Below are positions 40,517 to 49,122 of a stretch of 64,000 nt of DNA, piece by piece. The number at the start of each line of letters is the position of its first letter. Position 1 is the stretch's first letter. The DNA is taken from the NCBI RefSeq assembly GCF_016862195.1, contig NZ_BOMM01000073.1:23522-87521 (forward strand). Reading direction: 5' to 3'. The notes under the pieces are model-generated. The model made no database searches. It saw only the letters and a program-made list of their open reading frames with translations, and was not told the origin of the DNA. The DNA comes from Paractinoplanes ferrugineus. GTDB taxonomy: Bacteria > Actinomycetota > Actinomycetes > Mycobacteriales > Micromonosporaceae. The translations under genes and the position numbers were made by a program.

Positions 40517-41110
40517 TCAGGGCTTCAGCAGGCGGACGAACACCTCGGCAAGCGCGGTCGCGGAGGCCGCCGGGGTGTCGCGGGGGAGCAGGATGTGGCT
40601 CACCGTCAGCCGGATCACCGCGTCGACCGCGGTCGTGACGACGTCGGCCGGGAGGGTCGGGAGGAAGGCCGCGGTCCACTCGCGCAGCACGCCGCCGGCC
40701 TCGGCGAGCACGATCTCCGGCCGGGTCGTCAGGGCGGGCAGGAGCTCGTCGGTGCCGCCCCGGCCGCCGGCCTGGACGGCCTGGACGAGCGGGTTGCGGG
40801 CGGCCTCGTCGAGGGTCAGCAGGATCGCCGCGTAGCCGGCCGCCCGCACGTCGGCGCCGTGCTCGAACAGCGCGCCGCGCACCCGCTGGGCGAACTGGCG
40901 CACCTCGCTGAGGGTCAGCGCCTCGGCCAGACCGGCGCGTCCCCGGAACTCGTTGTAGACCGTCTGGCGGGAGACCCCGACCGCCTTGGCCACGTCGAGC
41001 ATCCGCACGCTCTCCCAGCCGTGCTCGACCGTGAGGTCGCGCGCGGCCCGGATCAACGCCCGCCGCAGGCGGGCACGATTGGAATCGCGGTAGGACGACG
41101 ACGTCTCCAT
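40517..41110 (-). CDS. TetR-family transcriptional regulator
   Basis: A 197-residue repressor with an N-terminal HTH (ALIRAARDLTVEHGWESVRM, then AKAVGVSRQTVYNEFRGRAGLAE) and an all-helical ligand-binding C-terminus. It starts 12 bp after the stop of the TPR-GGDEF gene, so the two are co-transcribed. That is unusual for TetR genes, which more often face their targets. Confidence 0.9.
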   Translation of the reverse strand: METSSSYRDSNRARLRRALIRAARDLTVEHGWESVRMLDVAKAVGVSRQTVYNEFRGRAGLAEALTLSEVRQFAQRVRGALFEHGADVRAAGYAAILLTLDEAARNPLVQAVQAGGRGGTDELLPALTTRPEIVLAEAGGVLREWTAAFLPTLPADVVTTAVDAVIRLTVSHILLPRDTPAASATALAEVFVRLLKP

Positions 41111-41122
41111 GGCCCTGAAAGA

Positions 41123-42712
41123 TTACACATGCCGTGCACCAACTGTGGCGGCCCCGAGCCGGGAGCGGCTGGCCGTGCGCACCCGGTTGCGCCCGGCCCG
41201 CTTCGCCTCGTAGAGCTGCTCGTCGGCGCGGGCGAGCAGGGTCGACTGGGTGCTGTCGGCGAGCACGCCCGCCACCCCGATGCTGACCGTCACCGGCAGT
41301 TCGCCGACCGCCGGCCACCACGGGTGAGCAGCCACCCGGCGGCGCAGCCGGTCCAGCTCGCCCAGCGCCTCGTCGTGCTCGTGCCCGCCCAGCACGAGCA
41401 GGAACTCCTCGCCACCGAGCCGGGCCGCGAAGGCGGTCGGCTCACCGCTGCCGGCCACCGTGTCGGCGAGCAGCGCCGCCACCATGACGAGCACCTGGTC
41501 GCCGGTCTCGTGCGAGCAGCTGTCGTTGATCCGCTTGAAGTGGTCGAGGTCCAGCACCGCCGCCCACAGCTGATCACCGCGCGCCTGGGCCTGGCCGATC
41601 AGCACCGGCAGGTGTTCGTCGACGTAGCGGCGGTTACGCAGCCCGGTCAACGGGTCACGGCGGGCCTGCTCGCGGAACCGCTCGGCTTCCTGCCTCGCCT
41701 CGTTGACTTCGAACAGGGCCTGCCGGGTACGCGCGTGAGCCTCCCGCTGCTCCTCGAGCACCCGCTTCTCGGCGGCGTGGAAACGTTTGTGCTCCTCGAA
41801 GGCGCGCCGATAGTCGCCGTCCGCCGCGTACAGCTCGGCCTGCTCCTGGAAGACCCGCACCAGGATCTCACCGTGCCCATGGGTCTCGCCGAGTGCCCGG
41901 CACTCGGCGAGGGTTTCGCGGGCGGCGGCCGCGGCGCCCTGCAGGCGCCGCGTCACCGCGAGGGTCAGCAGGAACTCCGGCAGGGCGTCGGCTTCCTGAT
42001 GACCTTCGGGGTACGCGTTTATCGCGTCCAGGATCGTCTGTTCGGCCTCGGCGTGACGGCCCAGCGCGATCTGCACGTTGGCGACGGTGTCCAGGTCGTT
42101 CGGGTCCAGCCGGTGACCCTTCGCCGACGCGGCCGCCCGCATCCGCTCGATCAGCTCCCAGGCGCGCTCCGGCTCGCCCGACAGATATTCGGCGTACGCG
42201 TGGTTGTTGAGGACCAGCACCTCGTCCCGGACGTCGGTCGAGTGCCGGGCCAGCTCGGCGGCCTGCCGGTAGCGGTCCCGCGCGGCCTCGATCGAGCCGG
42301 TCTCGGTGAGCGCGTCCGCGTACTTGACGATGTACGGCAGGCGCCGGCGCGGCGGGACCGAGTCGTCCAGGTGCTCGACGGCGGCGACCGCGTGCTCCAG
42401 CAGCGCCGCCACGTCACCCATGTTGCGGTAGGTACGCCCGAGCAGCAGGTGACTACGCGCGATCAGATAGCGGTCGTGATGGCGATGCGCCCACTCGTTG
42501 ACCTGCCACATCGTCGCCACGGCGGACTTGAGCGCGCCGGCCCGCTCGGCCACGTCGGCCTGGACCAGCCGGGCCCGCATCTCGGCCGGCCCGTCCCCGG
42601 CCGCCGCCGCGGCCAGCTCCAGCTCGGCGGCCCGGGCGGCCCGGCCCCGGGGGTCGAGGCCGGTCCAGTCCTCCAGGCGGTCCAGCTCGGCGGACCTGTC
42701 GGCGGGAGACAC
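41123..42712 (-). CDS. TPR-repeat diguanylate cyclase (GGDEF)
   Basis: About 529 residues, cytoplasmic. The N-terminal 300 are TPR-like helical repeats (AARDRYRQAAELARHSTDV, ALGRHAEAEQTILDAINAY), followed by a coiled coil and a GGDEF domain with RRDPLTGLRNRRYVDE, AVLDLDHFKRIND and active-site GGEEF near residue 432, so it should make c-di-GMP from two GTP. The RxxD inhibitory site before GGEEF is absent. There is no EAL domain. The start is uncertain: GTG 42712 fits a GGAA ribosome site; ATG 42781 would add an Arg-rich stretch. Confidence 0.87.
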   Translation of the reverse strand: MSPADRSAELDRLEDWTGLDPRGRAARAAELELAAAAAGDGPAEMRARLVQADVAERAGALKSAVATMWQVNEWAHRHHDRYLIARSHLLLGRTYRNMGDVAALLEHAVAAVEHLDDSVPPRRRLPYIVKYADALTETGSIEAARDRYRQAAELARHSTDVRDEVLVLNNHAYAEYLSGEPERAWELIERMRAAASAKGHRLDPNDLDTVANVQIALGRHAEAEQTILDAINAYPEGHQEADALPEFLLTLAVTRRLQGAAAAARETLAECRALGETHGHGEILVRVFQEQAELYAADGDYRRAFEEHKRFHAAEKRVLEEQREAHARTRQALFEVNEARQEAERFREQARRDPLTGLRNRRYVDEHLPVLIGQAQARGDQLWAAVLDLDHFKRINDSCSHETGDQVLVMVAALLADTVAGSGEPTAFAARLGGEEFLLVLGGHEHDEALGELDRLRRRVAAHPWWPAVGELPVTVSIGVAGVLADSTQSTLLARADEQLYEAKRAGRNRVRTASRSRLGAATVGARHV

Positions 42713-42936
42713 GCAGTTCCATCGGCGTCGCGCCGCCCGGCCGGAGGGTTTCCGCCCCGGAAGTTCCGGACACTCATTCATGCGCGGTGACAAGTGTTTC
42801 CCCGATCGGCAACCTCTGATCGGGACTTTTCGCTGTCCGTCCGGCGGATGTGTGTCCGCTCTACGTTGGAAAGGCTGGTTTTCCGGTCAGCTTGTCGATC
42901 GTGGATCGCGGGTACCCGCCGGGATGGAGGTGCTGC

Positions 42937-44511
42937 GTGTCCGATCCCGGTGCGGGGCTCGCCGAACTGATCGCCGCCGTGCGGGCCGAGGCCATCGCCC
43001 TCGGGCGCGACGACCTCGCGGGCCGGCTGCCCGGCCCGATCGGCGCCGGCAACCTGATGCGCCGCATGCGGATCATGGTGGCCGGCTCGCCCGGTGCCGG
43101 CAAGTCGAGCCTGGTCAACAGCCTGCTCGGGCGGCCCGGGACAAGCCCGGCGTCGACCGGCTGCTGGGTGGAGTTCCGCTACGGCGCGGCCGACTCCGCC
43201 ACCGTCCTGCTCGCCGACCCGGCTGATCCGGGCACCCCCCGCCGCCTCGCCGCCGACGTACGCGACCTGCACGCCCATGTGACCTCGTCGGAGATCGCCG
43301 CCGCGGTGGTCGGCGTGGAGGTCCGGCTCGACGTGCCGGTGCTGCGCGAACTGGTCCTCGTCGACTCGCCGGGCGAACCCGATCCCACCACCCTCGCCGC
43401 GCTGCGCCAGGCCGACGCCCTGCTCTACGTCTGCGACGCCACCCGCCCGCTGGCCCCGGCCGGCGTCGACTTCCTGGTCGAGGCCGGCCGCCGGGTGCCG
43501 ACGGTCGCGATCGCCATCAACAAGATCGAGATGCCGGCGAACGGCCGTGCCGTCGCCGAGACCCGCCGCCGGCTGGGCGAGCGCCCCGAACTGGCCCGCT
43601 TCGCCGTGCACACCGTCTCGGCCCATCTCGCCGACCGGGCCGGCCGGCCCGGCACCCCGCACACCGCGGCGATCCGGTTGACCGAGGGCGCCGGCGTGCG
43701 CCAGCTGGTCGACCGCACCCAGTACGACGCGGCGGCCGGCGCCGCGGTGATGCGCGCGGCCAACCAGGCCCGGATCACCGCGGCCGTCACCCGGTCCCTG
43801 CTCACCCACCTCGACCGGATCACCGGCCCGGCGTCGCGTGTCGACGAGGACATCGCCGTGCTCACCACCCTGCTCGACGCGGGCGGCCGGCTCGGCGCCC
43901 GCCTGGAGCAGGCCAGACAGTCCGCCACCGACCGCTTCGCCGCCGCCGCGGCCGCCGTCCCGCTGCCGCCCCGCCCGGCCGTGCTGCTCGCCGCGCTCAC
44001 CGCCGCCGCCGTGGATTCGCTCGAGTTCGCCCAGGGGCTCGTCCTGGAGGTCCTGCGCGACGGGCTGCGCGACGACGTGCTCGTCCCGCCCGGCCCCGAG
44101 GCCGACCTGCGGTTGCGCACACCCGACGCGGCCAGGCCCCGTGCGCTCGATCTGCTGCCCACCGTCGCCGGCCTGGTCACCGGCTCGGCGCTGGTCGTGT
44201 CGGTGCTGACCGGGGCGCCCGCGGTGGCGGCCGGCATCGTCGCCTCGGCCGGTGCCGGCTGGTGGCGGGCCGGGGACCTCGAGGTCTGGCGGGACGGCGT
44301 GCTCGAACAGATCACGGCGGCCTTCGAGAGCGAGTTGCGGCGCCGGATCGGCGCGGTGCGGCAGTACGTGGCGCAGACCGTACCCTTCATGCTCGAAGCC
44401 CGCCGGGACCGTCTCACCCACCTGGCACCCCACCCGGAGGCGGCGTCCTCGCGGGTGACGCTGAGCCAAGCTCTCGACGATCTGTCCCGGTATCACCGCA
44501 GTAACGCCTGA
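42937..44511 (+). CDS. bacterial dynamin-like GTPase
   Basis: A 524-residue protein with a dynamin-type G domain: P-loop GSPGAGKS (50-57), G3 DSPG near 145 and G4 NKIE near 194. A helical stalk follows, then a hydrophobic hairpin (VAGLVTGSALVVSVLTGAPAV) near 415-445 that would dip into the membrane, and a C-terminal helical return. GTG has GATGGAGG 6 nt before it. Actinobacterial dynamins usually come as adjacent pairs; this one is alone. A likely role is membrane remodelling or protection. Confidence 0.82.
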   Translation: MSDPGAGLAELIAAVRAEAIALGRDDLAGRLPGPIGAGNLMRRMRIMVAGSPGAGKSSLVNSLLGRPGTSPASTGCWVEFRYGAADSATVLLADPADPGTPRRLAADVRDLHAHVTSSEIAAAVVGVEVRLDVPVLRELVLVDSPGEPDPTTLAALRQADALLYVCDATRPLAPAGVDFLVEAGRRVPTVAIAINKIEMPANGRAVAETRRRLGERPELARFAVHTVSAHLADRAGRPGTPHTAAIRLTEGAGVRQLVDRTQYDAAAGAAVMRAANQARITAAVTRSLLTHLDRITGPASRVDEDIAVLTTLLDAGGRLGARLEQARQSATDRFAAAAAAVPLPPRPAVLLAALTAAAVDSLEFAQGLVLEVLRDGLRDDVLVPPGPEADLRLRTPDAARPRALDLLPTVAGLVTGSALVVSVLTGAPAVAAGIVASAGAGWWRAGDLEVWRDGVLEQITAAFESELRRRIGAVRQYVAQTVPFMLEARRDRLTHLAPHPEAASSRVTLSQALDDLSRYHRSNA

Positions 44512-44561
44512 TTGTCCGGACGGGCAGCGCTCTCCGCCCGACGCGCCGATAATCGGTGGGC

Positions 44562-45284
44562 ATGAGACGCAGACTGCTGTTCACGGGCGGTGCCGGGGTC
44601 CTCGGCGTCGCGGTGCTGACCGCCTGCTCCGACTCCTCCGCCGGCCCTGGCCCGGCCGCCTCGGAGACCCCCGCTCCGGCCGCCGGCGGCGCGGTGGCCG
44701 GCGACTGGCGCCAGGTCAACATGTCCTACGTGTCGGCCTACATCCTGGTGCGCGGCCAGGAAGCGGCCATCGTGGACCTCGGCGTGACCGGTTCCGAGTC
44801 GGCGATCGAGACCGGCCTCAAGGGTGCGGGCGTGGGCTGGGGCGCGGTCAAGCACATCGTGCTGACCCACCTGCACGACGACCATGTGGGCGGCCTGGGC
44901 GAGGTGGCCCCGCACGTGCAGGGCACGATCTACGCCGGCGCCGGCGACCTGTCGTCGATCATCTCCGACAAGCCGTTGAAGCCGCTCAAGGAGGGCGACG
45001 AGGTCTTCGGCATGCGCATCGTCGAGACCCCCGGCCACACCCTGGGCCACATCTCCGTCTTCGAGCCCACCACCGGCATCCTGGTCGCGGGTGACGCCCT
45101 GCGCACCACGGAGGGACTGCAGGGCTCCGACCCGCGATACACCGCCGACGAGGTCAAGGCCGCGGCCTCCGTCCGCAAACTGGCCGGCATGGACATCAAG
45201 GCGATCCTCCCCGGCCACGGCACGCCACTGACCACCGGAGCCGCCAAGGCCTTGACGGCTCTCGCCGCGACGATGCCGTCCTGA
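44562..45284 (+). CDS. MBL-fold metallohydrolase lipoprotein
   Basis: A 240-residue exported protein: an RRR signal with lipobox VLTAC (C22), then a metallo-beta-lactamase fold with HLHDDH, ETPGHTLGH, AGDALR and PGHG, a complete set of zinc ligands. The Pro/Ala linker after the lipidation site sets the domain off from the membrane. It resembles general MBL hydrolases (lactonases, glyoxalase II relatives) rather than true beta-lactamases; the substrate is unknown. Confidence 0.87.
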   Translation: MRRRLLFTGGAGVLGVAVLTACSDSSAGPGPAASETPAPAAGGAVAGDWRQVNMSYVSAYILVRGQEAAIVDLGVTGSESAIETGLKGAGVGWGAVKHIVLTHLHDDHVGGLGEVAPHVQGTIYAGAGDLSSIISDKPLKPLKEGDEVFGMRIVETPGHTLGHISVFEPTTGILVAGDALRTTEGLQGSDPRYTADEVKAAASVRKLAGMDIKAILPGHGTPLTTGAAKALTALAATMPS

Positions 45285-45344
45285 GACCCGATCCGTTCCC
45301 GCCCGATCGCCGCGTCGCCCGGCACCCCTCGGAAGGATCGGTGG

Positions 45345-45845
45345 ATGAGCTTCCCACCACGCCGGCTCGGGGCCGACGACTGGCGGACCTGGCGTGACAT
45401 GCGGCTGGCCGCGCTCGCCGACACCCCGGACGCCTTCGCGTCCACGCTCGCCAAGGAAGCGGGCTACACCGAGGCCGACTGGCGGGCCTGGCTCGCCGCT
45501 CCGCTCGGGCTGAAACTCCTCGCCGGCGACGACGCCGGAATGATCGGCGCGTGGGCGCCCGACGGCACGGTGGAGCTCTACAGCATGTGGGTGCGTCCAC
45601 AGTGGCGCGGCCGAGGCGTCGGCGACCTGCTGATCGGCGAGGTCCTCCGCTGGGCCGGGACGCGACCGGTCGAGCTCTGGGTCGCCGAAGGCAACGTGGT
45701 GGCCGAGCGCCTCTACCTGCGGCACGGGTTCCGGCTCACCGATCGGCGGCAGCCGCACCCGGGCCGCTCCGGCGTGCGGGAACGCCTCATGGTCCGCGAA
45801 TGCGGCGGGAACCCAGGGCTGCCGACCCGGCCGGACAACGACTAG
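45345..45845 (+). CDS. GNAT-family N-acetyltransferase
   Basis: A 166-residue acetyltransferase: WRDMRLAALADTPDAFAS (typical N-terminus), LYSMWVRPQWRGRGVGDLLI (acetyl-CoA motif A) and LWVAEGNVVAERLYLRHGFRL. The start has a GGAAGG ribosome site. The target amine is unknown. Confidence 0.88.
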   Translation: MSFPPRRLGADDWRTWRDMRLAALADTPDAFASTLAKEAGYTEADWRAWLAAPLGLKLLAGDDAGMIGAWAPDGTVELYSMWVRPQWRGRGVGDLLIGEVLRWAGTRPVELWVAEGNVVAERLYLRHGFRLTDRRQPHPGRSGVRERLMVRECGGNPGLPTRPDND

Positions 45846-45856
45846 GGTGCTCGCTC

Positions 45857-46573
45857 ATGACCGGGGACAAGATCGCGAACGACGCCGCGCCGAGCGACCC
45901 GCCACCGGCCGCGGAACCGCCCCAGCCCTCGAAGCCGGAACCGTCCCAGCCCTCGAAGCCGGAGCTCGCCCCGTCGCGGACCGCCCCGCCGGCGACCCGG
46001 GAGGCCGAGCCTGCTCCGTCGCCGGCCGCGCCGGAGGATGCGGCGTTTTTGCCGGCCGCCCAGCCGGGGGCAGCGCTGGGTGATGCGGCGGACGACCTGG
46101 TCGACCTGGTCGACGGGGCGGCGTTCACGCATGCTCCGACGGGGCGACCGGTCGATCCGGCGGAGCTTCCGTTCGCCGGGACCTATCCGGATGTGCCCGA
46201 GGTCGTGGCGACGGACGACGACTTCGACGACGAGCCGGTGGTGGTGGGCTTCGACCGGCGCGCGGACATGTGGTGGCTGATCACGCCGATCGTGACGCTG
46301 CTGGTGGCGCCGATGATCGCGGTCGTGCTCGCGTTCTTCGTGACGGCCTCGGACGACAATTCCCCGGGCGTCTGCGGTGACGTGCTCGCCGACAACGGCT
46401 GTGAGGAAGCGGTGCTGCGGATGATCGCGCAGCACACTGTCGCGTTCGGAATCCTGTGGCTCGGCCTGTGGGCGCTGCCCTGGTACCGCGGGCTGCGCAA
46501 ATACCGGGTCGCGCTGGCCGTGCTGGCCTTCGCCGTGCTGCTGGCCGTGCCGCTGCGACTGACCAGCGGCTGA
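45857..46573 (+). CDS. Pro-rich three-helix membrane protein
   Basis: A 238-residue protein of unknown function. The first 130 residues are disordered, rich in Pro, Ala and acidic residues, with two QPSKPE repeats. The rest carries three membrane helices (about 143-163, WLITPIVTLLVAPMIAVVLA, then 194-212 and 218-235), with a short external loop holding two cysteines (GVCGDVLADNGCEEA). It starts 11 bp after the GNAT stop and is probably co-transcribed. Confidence 0.75.
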   Translation: MTGDKIANDAAPSDPPPAAEPPQPSKPEPSQPSKPELAPSRTAPPATREAEPAPSPAAPEDAAFLPAAQPGAALGDAADDLVDLVDGAAFTHAPTGRPVDPAELPFAGTYPDVPEVVATDDDFDDEPVVVGFDRRADMWWLITPIVTLLVAPMIAVVLAFFVTASDDNSPGVCGDVLADNGCEEAVLRMIAQHTVAFGILWLGLWALPWYRGLRKYRVALAVLAFAVLLAVPLRLTSG

Positions 46574-46617
46574 CCCCACGTGGCCGGCCCGGCGGCTGAC
46601 CCCACGTGGCCGGCCCG
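46567..46617. repeat. 25-bp direct repeat spanning a stop codon
   Basis: Two identical 25-base units (46567-46591 and 46593-46617), each beginning CGGCTGACCCCACGTGG. The first contains the stop codon of the membrane-protein gene, so the second is a copy of the gene's end. Confidence 0.9.
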
Positions 46618-46646
46618 CTGTCGGCTCGGGAGCGGCCGACAGCGGG
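46614..46646. terminator. hairpin between convergent genes
   Basis: 12-bp perfect stem CCCGCTGTCGGC/GCCGACAGCGGG with a 9-base loop, between the membrane-protein and exonuclease genes. Confidence 0.75.
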
Positions 46647-46695
46647 CAGAGCGGTCGGCTCGGCCCGGCGGTCGGCTCGGCCCGGCGGTCGGGGG

Positions 46696-47712
46696 TCAGA
46701 AGAGGGCGAGCTGGCCGGGGGTCGGGTCGCGGCGGGCGGTGAGGCCGCCGCGGAACGTCCAGGGGCGCAGCTCGGGCATCTCGTCGGCGGGGGGTTCGCC
46801 GTCGGCGGCCGGGGGTGGGGGAGCTCCGCCGACCAGGGCCCACAGGGAGGGGCCCAGGTTGATGCCGCGGGCTCGCAGGGCCTGGCGCATCGTCAGGTAG
46901 TCGAGCGGCAGCCGGGCGTCGGCCAGGGCGGGCAGGTCGAGGTCGTGGCGCATGCTCATCAGGCTGCGGTTGCGTTCGATGGTCTCGCGGGCTGTCGCGG
47001 CGATGAAGTGGGTGGCGGCCTGGTCGCCGACGGCGGCTCGCAGGTCGGCCTCGGGCGCGTCCCAGGCGGCCTCCACGGTGCCGAACGCGGTCAGCAGCTT
47101 CTTCGCGGTGGTGGCGCCGAACCGGCGTACCCCCGGGAGGTTGTCGGAAGGGTCGCCGCGCAGCGCGGCGAAGTCCCGGTATTGCGCGGGACGCACGCCG
47201 TAGAGGCCGGGCAGGCCGTCCGCGTCGATCAGGACGGCCTCGTCGAAGCCGCCGTTGCGGACCCGCAGCACCGACGTGGTGTCGTCGATCAGGGCGAAGG
47301 CGTCGCGGTCGCTCGTCATCAGCACCGACTCCCAGCCCGCCGCGCGGGCCAGGGCGGCCCCGCTGGCCAGCACGTCGTCGGCCTCGTAGGCGGGCGGGAC
47401 GACGGTGCAGACGCCGGCGTCGGTCAGCAGCGGGGGAGCGGCCAGCAGTTGGGCGGTCAGGTCGGCGGGCTTGTCGGGGCGGTGGGCCTTGTAGCCGGGG
47501 AACCGGGTGCGGCGCGCCGACGACTCGGGGCAGTCGAAGCCGACCAGCACCGCGTCGGGCCGCAGGTGACCGGCGGCCCGGGCCAGATGGCCGATCAGGC
47601 CGCGCAGGGCCCAGACCGGGGATCCGTCGGGCGCCGTGATGCCCTCGAGCACGCCGGCGTGGTAGGCGCGATGCAGCAGGCTGTTCCCGTCGAGAACCAG
47701 AAGCATCGGCAC
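46696..47712 (-). CDS. 5'-3' exonuclease (flap endonuclease/PIN fold)
   Basis: A 338-residue enzyme like the 5'-nuclease domain of DNA polymerase I. Acidic residues for metal binding are in LVLDGNSLLHRAYHA, AYEADDVLAS and MTSDRDAFALID; the helix-hairpin-helix DNA clamp is ALRGDPSDNLPGVRRFGATTAKKLL. It stands alone, without a polymerase domain, as is common for the second actinobacterial copy. GTG 47712 is chosen because TAGTCT lies 7 nt before it; ATG at 47706 is in frame two codons later. Likely roles are flap or RNA-primer removal. Confidence 0.9.
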   Translation of the reverse strand: MPMLLVLDGNSLLHRAYHAGVLEGITAPDGSPVWALRGLIGHLARAAGHLRPDAVLVGFDCPESSARRTRFPGYKAHRPDKPADLTAQLLAAPPLLTDAGVCTVVPPAYEADDVLASGAALARAAGWESVLMTSDRDAFALIDDTTSVLRVRNGGFDEAVLIDADGLPGLYGVRPAQYRDFAALRGDPSDNLPGVRRFGATTAKKLLTAFGTVEAAWDAPEADLRAAVGDQAATHFIAATARETIERNRSLMSMRHDLDLPALADARLPLDYLTMRQALRARGINLGPSLWALVGGAPPPPAADGEPPADEMPELRPWTFRGGLTARRDPTPGQLALF

Positions 47713-47719
47713 GCGAGGA

Positions 47720-47725
47720 AGACTA
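47720..47725 (-). promoter_or_regulatory. -10 element of leaderless exonuclease gene
   Basis: TAGTCT on the minus strand, 7 nt before the GTG at 47712. Confidence 0.45.
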
Positions 47726-47910
47726 CGCGCTGACCCGCCGGGACCATCACTCCCCTGATTGCCCCGGCGGGGGTCTCTGCGCGGTCGCCGCGCGGCCCGG
47801 CACCGACCGCCGTGATGCCGCTGTGGTCCGTCCGGCGGACCCGGGCCTGGCGTCGGGTGCGCCGGCTGCCGGGCCGGCGACCAAACGAACATCGGGCGTG
47901 GCCGAGAGGA

Positions 47911-47924
47911 TGTTCACGTTCACA
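47911..47924. promoter_or_regulatory. arabinose-regulon-type site 1
   Basis: TGTTCACGTTCACA, one base from the site before the furanose transporter (TGTTAACGTTCACA). No sugar gene follows it. Confidence 0.5.
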
Positions 47925-47966
47925 AGAAGCGGAGCGTCTCGGCGGTTTCGACGTTGTTTCCGGCAA

Positions 47967-47980
47967 TGTTAACGATCACA
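47967..47980. promoter_or_regulatory. arabinose-regulon-type site 2
   Basis: TGTTAACGATCACA, one base from the site before the furanose transporter, 56 bp from site 1. Confidence 0.55.
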
Positions 47981-48051
47981 ACGGAGCTGTCAAGATGGGA
48001 GTGGCACGATCTTTCCCATTCGGAGATTCGGACCCGACGCATTGGCCGTGA

Positions 48052-49089
48052 TCAATGCGTGGCACCGGCCCGGGGCGGGGCGACGCTGTCCCGGTCGACG
48101 AGCATCGGGGCGATCGTGCGGCGGGTGCCGATCCGCGACGTGCCCGACTCGATCTGCGTCATCAACAACTCCAGCGTGGCCGTGGCCACCGCGGCGAAGT
48201 CGGGGCGCACCGTGGTCAGCGGCGGCGAGAAATAGGCCGCCTCCGGCACGTCGTCGAAACCGACGATGCTCACGTCGGCGGGCACCCGCCGGCCGTGCTC
48301 GTTGAGGGCGCGCAGCAGCCCCAGCGCGATGTGGTCGTTGGCCGTGAAGACCGCCGTCACGTCGGGCAGCCGGGCGAGCAGCTGGCCGTTGCGATAGCCG
48401 GAGCCCGCGCTCCAGTCGCCGGTGAGAAGCGGCGGGATCTCGACGCCGGCCTCCTGCAGCGCCGCCTCCCAGCCGCGCACCCGCCCGGCCGAGTCGAACC
48501 AGTCGCTCGGCCCGGAGATGTGCCACACCGTCTGATGCCCGGCGGCGAGCAGGTGACGGGTGGCGGCCCGGGCGCCGGCCACCTGGTCCACCGTGACCAG
48601 GGTGCTCGAGCGCTCGGGGTCGCCGTCGATCGTCACCAGCGGGACGTCCGCGTGCAGGTTCGCCAGCGCGGGACCGGCCGAGGCGACCGGCGCGATGACC
48701 ACCAGGCCCGCCACCCGCTGGTCGAGGTGGCGTTCCACGGCGTCGCTTATCGAGCGCTCGTCGAGGCTGCGCACGCTGCCCACGTTGACCGCGAAGCCGG
48801 TCGCCTGGGCGGCCTCCTCGAAGGCCGTCAGCATCGACGCCGGCCCGTAGAGCGACGAGTTCTGCGTGACCACGCCGATCACCTGGGAGGTGCCGGTGAC
48901 CAGCGCTCTCGCCGCCCGGTCGGGCCGGTAGCCCAGCTCCGCAATCGCCGCCCGTACCTTGAGCCGGGTCTGCTCGCTCACGTTCTTGTGCTCGTTGAGC
49001 ACCCGCGAGACGGTCTGATGGGACACCCCCGCCAACCGGGCGACGTCCATCATGCCCGGCGGCCGTCCGCGCTTCACGCTCACCGACAC
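48052..49089 (-). CDS. LacI-family regulator, arabinose cluster, distal copy
   Basis: A 345-residue repressor: HTH at about 14-60 (MMDVARLAGVSHQTVSRVLN) and a sugar-binding domain ending DRDSVAPPRAGATH. It shares block after block with the second LacI protein at the other end of the cluster (HQTVSRVLN, YGP-S/A-SM, GLVFIAPV/GLVVIAPV, ANDHIALGLLRAL), so the two are paralogues. It starts 33 bp after araA and is the last gene of the operon. The GTG start is provisional. Confidence 0.9.
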   Translation of the reverse strand: MSVSVKRGRPPGMMDVARLAGVSHQTVSRVLNEHKNVSEQTRLKVRAAIAELGYRPDRAARALVTGTSQVIGVVTQNSSLYGPASMLTAFEEAAQATGFAVNVGSVRSLDERSISDAVERHLDQRVAGLVVIAPVASAGPALANLHADVPLVTIDGDPERSSTLVTVDQVAGARAATRHLLAAGHQTVWHISGPSDWFDSAGRVRGWEAALQEAGVEIPPLLTGDWSAGSGYRNGQLLARLPDVTAVFTANDHIALGLLRALNEHGRRVPADVSIVGFDDVPEAAYFSPPLTTVRPDFAAVATATLELLMTQIESGTSRIGTRRTIAPMLVDRDSVAPPRAGATH

Positions 49090-49122
49090 CCCGCATCTGC
49101 CATTTGCGGGCAGGATATCTCC

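Larger units (their letters stand above)
47713..48051. other. intergenic stretch with two orphan arabinose-type operators
   Basis: About 340 bases between lacI and the exonuclease gene, both on the minus strand. No gene is supported. It carries the exonuclease -10 (TAGTCT, 47720-47725) and two operator-like motifs described separately. Confidence 0.6.
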
